Assembly (NCBI GenBank): GCA_015501595.1 | Contig: JADNRX010000054.1 | Coordinates: 1 to 64,000, forward strand | Direction of reading: 5' to 3' | Source: Hymenopellis radicata | Lineage: Eukaryota > Basidiomycota > Agaricomycetes > Agaricales > Physalacriaceae | Length of the DNA stretch: 64,000 nucleotides | In this document: positions 55,894 through 64,000 of the stretch, one piece after another | Layout of the letters: the number at the start of each line of letters is the position of its first letter | How positions within the stretch are numbered: the stretch's first letter is position 1 | Program-made: the position numbers and the translations under genes | Notes under the pieces: generated by a model | The model's database searches: none | Seen by the model: only the letters and a program-made list of their open reading frames with translations | Told to the model about the DNA's origin: nothing

Positions 55894-57942
55894 CCTTTGA
55901 TAAAAATGAGCGTTTTTAGACTAGTGTAGATAGGGCTGTCTTTCCGGGTGAATATAAGCGGGCAAGGAATTCAAGTGTATCAGCATGAGCGCACCTATAT
56001 GCAAAGAATATGTCCGACTATGAATAGTGTATGCGCGTTATGTGCTCGATGGAAAGCGTAGATGTAAGGGTGTGGCGCTTCCTGTTGAAGTTCGTTAGCA
56101 CGGTGCAAGTACATACGGCGCGGGACGCACCTATTAGACTCTGCTGTTCCGTGCTGCGCGTAATCGGAGTTCTGGCTAAAATATATGCGGTGGACCCAGG
56201 ATATTCGTCTTCGTAGTGTGGTATAGTCTGGTGTTTGTGGTATAAGCGAATGGGGCGTGTATCGGCGTCGGCTCCTGTCCGTGTCCATCAGCAGAGCAAC
56301 TTGGGTTGTATGCATCCTATAACGCACCTGGAACTAGATAATGTGGGTCCCGTGCGCGAAAGCAGTGTAAATGCGTCGTCTTGTCCGGGTAACCTATGCG
56401 CGTGCTAGTCCGTCAGAACGGGCGTGGCAGAGACGTCTATGCTACCCACCTTATGCCGCTTTGCCTCGAGAGCACTACCGCGCAGATAGTACAAATCCGG
56501 TGGGCACTGCGGTGGCGCTGGGATAGCAACCAGTATTCCGTGAGGTCGTCCGTTCTGCCGGATGTTGTCCCGAGTCAAGTCCCTCGCCGAAAAGCCAAAC
56601 GCAAGGATGCAAGGAAGAAGGAAGAGGAAGGAGAATGAAAAAACTTCCACGCACCCTGCAAGGATGCAGGGCTGGCGTTCGGAGTAGGTTGCTGTAACGT
56701 AATTTGTAGAGCGCGATCATGACACGTGCGGATGTGAGATGTGATCGACGTGTCCGAGTCGCTATGGGGATGCGCCGCCACAGGCTGTCAAAACATGCTT
56801 GATACGCGACGGATGTGGAGAGCAAGAAACACGACGATGTGGAGAGCAAGAAACATGGAAACAGTGAAGAACAACAGTGGCGTGGATCAGCTCAACGGCG
56901 ACAATAATTAGAACTACTTGCATCATGTCCCGTGGCACCTCATCAGCTTCTCTACTTCCACGTTCATATATGGACGCACTATAAAAGTTCTCGACATGAA
57001 CGAACGCGTTCCTCTTGATTGCGATGCGTTGACAGAATATCTTGGAGAGGACTTTGCTTTGCTCCATCTTGAACCTGGCGATCCTCAGCACGCGTATTAC
57101 TATTAGTCGGAGAAATGCAACTCCTTGTCGAATGCTTAAAATAGCGAGAGATCAGTCGTTGACTAGACTCGAACCAGCACAATCGGAACGCTTGATGTTA
57201 CTGGCAGCTTGGAGCGACGACGAAGAAGGTGACAAGCTGGGACTGTTCTTTCTTCTCATCAACTTCCAACACTTGTCACTTCTGCCCTGCCGCCGGCACT
57301 TTCGCCTCCATCCGTGTCCTGTCAGCGCACTTGACAATGATGGCAGTAACCTTCGCGGATAATGATGCCCATTAGATCGTGAGCGACTACGAGTACAGGC
57401 TAGACGGATGAGCCATCGTGCAAGAAGCTATCGCTCGAGTCGCATCCACTATCCGTCGTTTGTCTCGATGAGTCCTCCATTATGATTAAGGCGACTCTCC
57501 ATGTCTTCCTCTGGTATCTTCAGATACTTAGTCTTTTCCTACTCACACACTACTGTATATACACAAAATCCTGGTCTGGTTCCAGTGGATACGGCATCAA
57601 CTCGTCACTCTACTAGGTGGCGCAATTGAACCGCGCGGACCCTGGACTTACGTGAGATATCGCGATCAACGTCGATCCGTCAAATTGCCTTGCCACTTGC
57701 CCGCGAAGCTTTAATTTACTCCCACCACGCCTAAATTGCGACACACACTACGTCGCATGCGTCCTCCCATGTACTTGGTCGGAACTACAAAGCCGCTCCC
57801 GCCGCCTCCCTGAACGCCCCCATCACGTTTTGAAATTCCGGCGCAGGCAAGCTAGCCGCTGTCATCATCCTTTTGACACCACCACCACCACCACCACCAC
57901 CACCACCATCATCCTTTTTTCTTCTGTCCCGCCTCGTTCTGG
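55894..57942. other. Intergenic, no gene recognised; CAC microsatellite at 57877-57908
   Basis: Frames on both strands are short and unrelated. A (CAC)n run of about ten units lies just before the DUF6533 gene start and would be a variable marker. I see no RNA gene. Confidence 0.4.
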
Positions 57943-59573
57943 ATGAACGACTCGGAGGACCTGCTCAACCACCAAGCCACGCGCGTGCGTTTTGCATATA
58001 CTTACCTCCCATTAACCCTCTGACCTTTTTTCATTTTCAGTTCGCATTCGGTTGGTGTTCCCCGTCACGCCCGACGACACGAAAACTGACTTTCAGTCGC
58101 TGGCTTTACGATCCTGGTATACGACATCGTCCTCACGCTCGCTGCAGAAATTGCGCGTGTGTGGGGACATCGGTGGTCCTTGGGCAAGGCGCTCTTCTTC
58201 CTGGTACGCGTCATATTCCGAATCGACCGGCAAATGCTCATCTCTTTTAAGAATCGGTATATCCCCCCGATTGTGCTCGCTGTCAACATGTACTGTGCGC
58301 GCCTCGTCCTTACCCGTTCGATCCGTTTCTTACTCGGTCCCATCACTAGCCGCACTCTGCGATCCATCTGCTAATTTAAATGTACGCCAGCAGTCCGACC
58401 TCAACTCTCCAAACTAACCCAAGCACGGCAGTTGTACTATGGCTCTCTCTCCCTCATTTCGACTCGTCCACTAAGCAGATCTGACACAGCTGCCATACGT
58501 ACTTTGTAATCTCCGCCGTGTTCAACATCCTCTGCATCGCGATCGTTCAAGGTACCGCTCTTCCTTCCTCGCATCACTTGCAACATCATCTTACTAAAGT
58601 CCAGTGATCCTCGCGCTGCGCACATACGCGCTGTACCTAACCAACTTTGCGTTACTCCTCTTCCTCATGCTTTTGCCGACTCTGCTCGTAATGGGCCTCG
58701 GAGTCTGGATGTACGTCCACTGGGTCGTGGGTGCGTGTCTCTTGCACCTTCTCGTGTTGTGCCCGTTCCTAATGGCACCTACACACAGCAGATCCTATAG
58801 CCGCCACCAGCGCGAGCGGTGACCCGGGCTGCTTCAACGTGCATTGCACGGGCGGCGCAATGATGTGCCGCGCTGTATGGATCATCATGAACTGCTATTA
58901 CGTCGCGTTCGATATCGGTGCGTCCTTTCTTTCTATGCTCCTTTTATGACCAGGTGAACTAACTGCCACAGTAATACTCGCCCTCACGGTATTCAAATAC
59001 TTTCAAATTCACCGCTTGCGGAATGAGAGCAACGCACACTTAGAGCCGGAGCTCGGACGCGTGCTCGCCGCGTTCGAGTCCACGTTTTTAAAGACGTTAT
59101 TCCAAGATGGTACGGCTACTACTCTTCCTTCCTGCTTCACGAACTCAGTTGACCTAGGATTCCTCTTCTACGCTGGTCCGTCGCATATCCTTCACTCACA
59201 CAACGAATCTAATGCAATAAATGAAACACAGCTATAGCCGGTACGCATTGCAGACTCCTTCCTCCCACCTATTAACCGCCAGGGCCATTTCCAGCGATCG
59301 CAATAGCGAACATCACGCTAATGTCTCTCGCGCCGTCCTCGCTCATGCACGTACTCGCCGGGTCCGTCTCCGTTCTTCTCGTACACCCATCCTTCCTCTC
59401 ATCACATCCACAGTCCCACCCAGGCCCTGCGCTCGACGCTATGTTCCCGGTAAGCCGTTCCCCACCGCCACGTCCAGTCTAATGCCGTATAGGCTCTTCT
59501 TAAACCTGCGCCTATCTCATCAGGAGCCGCGCAGTCTCCCGTCGTTAGGCTCCTCGACGTGTTTGCCGTTTGA
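57943..59573 (+). CDS. DUF6533-type seven-helix membrane protein
   Basis: Multi-exon gene beginning MNDSEDLLNHQATR. The DUF6533 signature follows in order: AGFTILVYDIVLTLAAEIARVW, then HRWSLGKALFFL and, after an intron, NRYIPPIVLAVNM; next SAVFNILCIAIVQ, then VILALRTYALYLTNF-ALLLFLMLLPTLLVMGLGVW. After GCFNVHCTGG and VWIIMNCYYVAFDI come VILALTVFKYFQIHRLRNES, AIAIANITLMSLAP and a short tail ending LLDVFAV at 59571-59573. Many family members are found only in Agaricomycetes, and their role is unknown. I could not place every intron, including the first two, but the blocks are in order and none is missing. Confidence 0.75.
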
Positions 59574-59873
59574 GCCTATAACGTTTTCGAGTAGGAGCGG
59601 ACGAGGGAGGGTCTAGCACGGAAGTACTACTGTTGTAACTGTGGGTGGACGGATCGTCGCCGCGGAGATGTGTAACACGGCTTATTGATGCGTGGTGTAA
59701 TATTGTGTCCCATGTTCAGCAGAGCACATCTTCGGTCTTTTCTCGCCACTCCCGCGACGAATGCTTCTGGACCCGTCACAGATGATGGCCGTCGACAGTC
59801 AGAAACGAGATGCGCTGGTACAGAAAACGCATGTCAGAATCGCGCACAGACTCTAAGCTTAAGCGACATGTAG

Positions 59874-60233
59874 CAGTGAAAACACTCCGCATCTTGTTGT
59901 TTTACATTCAATCCGACCAGCAAACCAACCCTATTCCTGCCAATCCACTCTGGCAGAGCATCGAGTGGCTGATTGCGGCAAGGACGGACATCGAGGCCAT
60001 AGCCATTTCCGTTGCATGGTGTTCCATGTTCTCGAAGCCCGACGGAATGACGTCCTCGAGGATCCTAGTCGCGACCCATATGAGCTGCGCGGCTACTATC
60101 CCATTACGATGCGCAATACCGAGATGCGACGAAAACTTCTCCTTACGACACCCCCAACCTTGAAGTAAAGTTGTACTGCAATGATACGAAAGTTCCGTGC
60201 TCTATTGCTGCTTTCAAGGACCAGTTGTTTTGA
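59874..60233 (+). pseudogene. C-terminal fragment of an LRR/F-box-like gene
   Basis: Matches the last part of the gene at 23.05-25.08 kb: NPIPANPLWQSIEWLIAARTD against PPIPAAYCLWSNIESLMAARRD, ISVAW against ISVSW, then DLEDP-like and LRGYYPITM, and an end KDQLF against HGQLF with the stop at 60231. The frame changes at least twice and the upstream half is gone, so it is decayed. Confidence 0.7.
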
Positions 60234-60443
60234 GAAAGGAAGGATAAGTAGAGAAGAATTTAGGCACTGCTTTGTACTAACAGGACACTGTACTATCGAA
60301 CTATAACCGTTGCATCTTAGCTATTTAATTAGCGTAGGCGGAATCGATATTGTAACATTGTAACACTAATACTTACAGTTCTGAACGGAATACCCTGCAC
60401 AAAAAATCTGATACAACATCGCCTCGTGGATACTTCTTGTCCC

Positions 60444-61595
60444 CTACTCTCTTTTACGAGGGGTGCATTTGGAACACGCGAGGCCCCAGGCCGCACAGCG
60501 AATGCAAGCCGGGTGCCGCTGCAAGTGGCGATTCTTTTCTCGCTTCTTCACATCGATAAAACAAGTTTCCTCCGCTTCCTTGCAGTTTTGACACTGTTGA
60601 AACAACTTCAGCTCGCAATTTTTCAGTCAGACCATACGACTCACCGCTGGCGTCCCCGTTTCCCGTTCCACTTTCATCATCAATTTCAAGCGGCTATGGA
60701 CATCTAGTTTTCGCAAAGCGCTCCAATTCAAGGCCGCAGGAGGAGTATCAGAACGCGATGATGTCGACTGACTCGCCTGGTGCTTGTTTTCGCGTCGAGA
60801 TGGTGCCGGTGTGCTCTTCCGGTAACGAGATCGATTCACAGAGGATTCGGCAGGGGGAGGGCTACGCGATCGAGAAGAGGCTATGCTAGTGAGCGATGAC
60901 GCCCTTTTCCTCTTTTTCGACCATTGCTCGTTCGTGGAATGTTTCATGGGCGGGGTTCTGGCAATCTTGTCCTCCTCCCCAACATTTTCTCCTCGGAAAG
61001 CGCCTAGCAATTCATCGTCTGATCCGTCCGAGGAAATATCAATAATCTCCGGCGGCGGCGGAGACACCGAGACGCGGTCGAAGATGCCATCCGTCTCCGC
61101 TTGAGCGTCGGCGTCGAGTTTCATCTGCACCAATGACCCAGGCCCGCCCGCCTGTCGCCACTTTCTGGAATCGGCGCGTAACGCCTGCCACCGCTGGATT
61201 GAACCCTTGGACCCAGGCTGCGGGTCGTCGAACCTCTGGTATGGGTCGGCCGCCAGGATGTTCATCTGACGACGAAATTCTTCGGTCTAGAGGCGACGTT
61301 GGAAAGAAGTGACACAAGAGTGCATTAGGAGACATACAATGAGTTTGTTCAACTTGACGCAAAAGTGATACTTGCGGTAGGCGACGTGTCCTTTTTGTTC
61401 TGGTCCAGCTTGGTAAACCTTGGCCACATGACGAAGCGTGTTTTGTACTGATGCGTAGAAGTCAGGTATGGGTCCCCCTTTGACGAGGAAAATGAAAGGC
61501 GGGGCGCCCAAAGAAAAATCCCTCGTCGGCCATGGAGGGAGTTGAAGAGATGAAGATGAGGGATAACAGGACGCCGCATATTCGGTTTGGAGCAC
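60444..61595 (-). CDS. C-terminal zinc-cluster family protein, copy 3
   Basis: Distant paralogue of the genes at 39.2 and 42.8 kb on the opposite strand. Exon 1 has RDFSLGAPPFIFLVKGGPIP and QKGHVAYRKYHF. Exon 2 has EEFRRQMNILAADPYQRFDD, KWRQAGGPGSLVQMK and an Asp/Ser-rich disordered region with basic clusters (SKKRKRAS). After a GTGAGT-intron, exon 3 has C-x2-C-x6-C-x18-C-x2-C-x6-C-x2-C (CQNCKEAEETC, ACIRCAAWGLACSKC) and stops at 60444. The start at 61595 is the only in-frame Met found. An ATG at about 61542 (MADEG) would match paralogue starts better but needs one base fewer. It is inserted between a decayed LRR fragment and ARV1. Confidence 0.68.
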
Positions 61596-61905
61596 GATGG
61601 ATAGACTTCCCGGCTTTCTGTAAATAAACGGAGAAGCTTTGCTGTCTTGAGTAAACTTAAGGTAATAAACGACGGAAGACGGAACCAGGGGAAGGCTGAC
61701 ACACGATTTGTGTTATTTTGCCTAAGCCACTGATACCGTCCGAGTTCTAGAGACACTTGTCGTGCAGCCAAGGAGCATTCCTTCACCTTCAAGCATTTGC
61801 AGTAGCGTCCCGAATCTGTTGATGGAAGTGACGCGGAAAGCTAAAACACACGCGCCGCCGATCAGTGTCACAACTTAGTTCCGGACCACCATCACCTAAA
61901 CGCGA

Positions 61906-63117
61906 ATGCCGATATGCACGACATGCACGCGACATGTACCTTACCCGTATACGGTATATGAATCTGCTTACAATCTTAGGCTCGAGCAATGTGTACGCGT
62001 CGTCCTCTTGACTGTATTTCACTGGCTCATCTCATTTTGTAGCCCAGCTGCGGTGCTTTCGCAGATCCATATGTCGAGCATGACTCCCTGCTGCTCCTCA
62101 TCGACCTTATACTATTGAAACGCGGCGTGTATCGGCACCTCCTCTATAACAGGGGATCCGAACCAAGGCGAATAGGACAGCAAGACGATGTTAGCAGGAA
62201 ACCTCCACGGTGGTCACTTATCGTACCCATTGGCGGCACGTTAACGGCTTTGGATGCATGTGAGTTTGCCAATATACTGGTAGTTCAGTGACTGATTGTC
62301 CCCGGTAACTGCCAGTTATTCGTTGGTCCCATCTCAGTGCGTCTATAACGATTATTCTGAATTCGAGGTCAATGCGATCCATTAAAGATCCCCAGCAAGC
62401 CCTTGCCGTCTCTCCGTGGTCGACGGGAACCATAGTCAACTTTTCTCGTACATTTATTGGCTGCTTCGCTGGTGCGTTTCTGCTGTAACAAGTCCACACC
62501 GAGTCAAATGTTCTGTTTAGAGACGCTCGCCTTCCACGTCGGCGTCATCGCCGCCTGCTATGCTGTCCTCAAGTTTCTATCCGTCGTCAAGAATTCGGGA
62601 GATCACAACAGCGACATCCGTAACGAGTTCAGATTTGCACTAATCCCACTCGCGCTATTTTACTCCTCCGTCACCAAACTGTTTCTACTCTTCCTTCTTA
62701 CGATATGGAAACCGTCCACATCAGTCATACCCGTCTCCTCAAATACGCCCCTGTACATGATGCTTCTGGATGACGATAAGCTGGACAAGGAGTGGATCGT
62801 CCGTAACGTACTTGGTGGCATGTCCGCAGGATTTGGACTACGTGGTCAGTCTTTCCCTACTTGATATCCATAAAGCGATCGAACGAGTCACACAGTTGTC
62901 CTCGACTGTCATCCGGTGTTCACCATGATGATCATTGTGTTCGGATGGCTGGCGAAGACGGTTGTGGCGGGTCTCATCAGCGCCTGGGTGGGAGGTACGA
63001 GTCTGTCAGGGGAACAATGGCTGGCGTACAGCATTCCATGATATACAGATTTCCTCGTGTGTCATTATATGGCCTTCAAGAATTGCAGTCATCTTCATTC
63101 CTCTGCTGTCTGTTTAA
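61906..63117 (+). CDS. ARV1-like lipid homeostasis protein
   Basis: An ER membrane protein of the ARV1 family, which affects sterol and sphingolipid distribution and GPI-anchor synthesis. Exon 1 begins MPICTTCTRHV with the first CxxC. The next exon supplies the second (CPSCGAFADPYVEHD) and the ARV1 homology stretch LLLLIDLILLKRGVYRHLLYN-RG. Hydrophobic segments follow: LDAFIRWSHLSASITIIL, FHVGVIAACYAVLKFL, RFALIPLALFYSSVTKLFLLFLL, HPVFTMMIIVFGWLAKTVVAGLISAWVG. The last residues are uncertain: one base seems missing near 63042 (after AYSIP), and the natural end LIFIPLLSV is at 63117. An alternative end at 63230 exists. Confidence 0.83.
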
Positions 63118-64000
63118 TCCATGGATTCCGGCAAGCTTTCGGAACAGTGTTAGGAACCCGACAGTGCCGAACCGACCTTCACGGATCGTCAGCTGAAATG
63201 GATCGCCACCCTATATCGCATCAGAGATAGGCAAATCCTCTCCCGAGGCTATAAGGCGTGAACGCCGGTGCCCTTCGTCGGCTGTTGCTGCCATTCGCTC
63301 CCCGGTCTCTCAGTACATGCTCGCTGGTCGCGAACGACGATCAGAACATGAATGGGCTGAAGCTGAATGGTATACCGTTCGCCACACGCGTTGGCTTCAT
63401 GCGCGAGGTACGTCCGTTACGCTCAATCGCTTGTTAATGATTATCCTGGCTTCGTCTCTAGACAAACAACGCGTTATACGAGCCGAGCCCGTTCGCTGCA
63501 TTCGGGCTATCATTGTGAAACACACCGCGCGTGTAAATGAAATCGTTTGTGGAGGCGCAAATTTTAGAACAGGGGATCCCTCGTAAACTGCTGGTTAAGG
63601 TGAAGGAAGCCCCATGAACTCACTGACTTGTAGAATTCATGGAGAAATGTCTGCTATCAACAACTGGCAACTGCACAGCAGTGTTCGCATGTCGGCCAGC
63701 CAGATCTACGCGGCGTGGGGCCCACAAATGCGGAGTAGTGTCCCATGGTGACTGACGCTAGTCTGGTGCTTCCCGAGTCTGCTTAAACTCTGTCGGCAGT
63801 GCGCCTCTGCCATATGATGGTCCGGATCCAAGGGTATGTATCCTCTTGAACATTACCATCCCTTTGCCGGCGGTGCGCTAGAATACATCTTTGGCGAGTC
63901 ATCACTCTGAGCTCCTACGACTTCTTCCAGCAAACCGCCAATTGCCAGGCTACCAAACCTTACTCCTTGGACAGATTCTCACCAATGAAACTAATCCGCT
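63118..64000. other. End of window, no gene recognised
   Basis: A plus-strand frame near 63317-63586 (HEWAEAEWYTVRHTRWLHARG, with a possible GT-AG intron at about 63408-63461) has protein-like pieces but no recognised family, and any gene would continue beyond the window. Confidence 0.3.

Noticed and set aside
57873..58250. Poly-proline plus-strand frame
   Set aside because: It is created by the CAC microsatellite and reads out of frame through the DUF6533 exons.
1..64000. tRNA, rRNA or CRISPR signals
   Set aside because: By eye I found no cloverleaf with a GGTTC-A/G-A-T-C arm, no rRNA segment and no regularly spaced repeats.

Overview
The window looks like draft nuclear DNA of a basidiomycete fungus (Agaricomycetes type). 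Genes are split by many GT-AG introns of about 45-60 bases. The recognisable families are those common in mushroom-forming fungi: the fungal rhodopsin-like membrane family, the DUF6533 membrane family, Zn2Cys6 regulators, MLKL/HeLo-like helical proteins and leucine-rich F-box-like proteins. I saw no rRNA, tRNA or CRISPR.

Layout. 0-9 kb: a small bZIP factor, an acidic protein with broken frames and a well-preserved MEF2/Rlm1-type MADS-box regulator. 10-15 kb: the first member of a helical-bundle family and a secreted BNR_4-type propeller protein on the other strand. 15-21 kb: small repeats, a P450 relic, a Gag-like zinc-knuckle relic and an RRM protein with an arginine/glycine-rich tail. 21-25 kb: a 7TM rhodopsin-like gene, a fragment of ARV1 and an LRR/F-box-like gene cut by a hAT-type MITE. 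26-38 kb: an NTF2-like protein, a Zn2Cys6 regulator, a class I methyltransferase, a large aromatic-acid-exporter-type transporter and a GFA-domain protein. 39-44 kb: two direct copies of an undescribed family with a C-terminal Zn2Cys6-like cluster; one carries a TA-flanked MITE exactly at its first splice donor. 44-52.7 kb: a second NTF2-like gene and a tandem segmental duplication carrying two more helical-bundle genes, followed by decayed repeats. 52.9-55.9 kb: a large low-complexity LRR-like gene. 57.9-63.1 kb: a DUF6533 gene, a decayed LRR/F-box-like fragment, a third zinc-cluster paralogue and the intact ARV1 gene.

Connections. The blocks near 22.5-25.1 kb and 59.9-63.1 kb hold the same two families in the same order but on opposite strands, and each has lost a different partner: ARV1 is decayed in one, the LRR gene in the other. 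The two expanding families, helical-bundle and C-terminal zinc-cluster, are the most novel content. I did not find a compact operon-like system; the region reads as a fast-evolving accessory stretch in which housekeeping genes (ARV1, RRM protein, MADS factor, methyltransferase, transporter) are interspersed with young duplicates, MITEs and relics. Several otherwise good genes break only by a single apparently missing base, often in a G run, so consensus errors must be weighed before calling pseudogenes.
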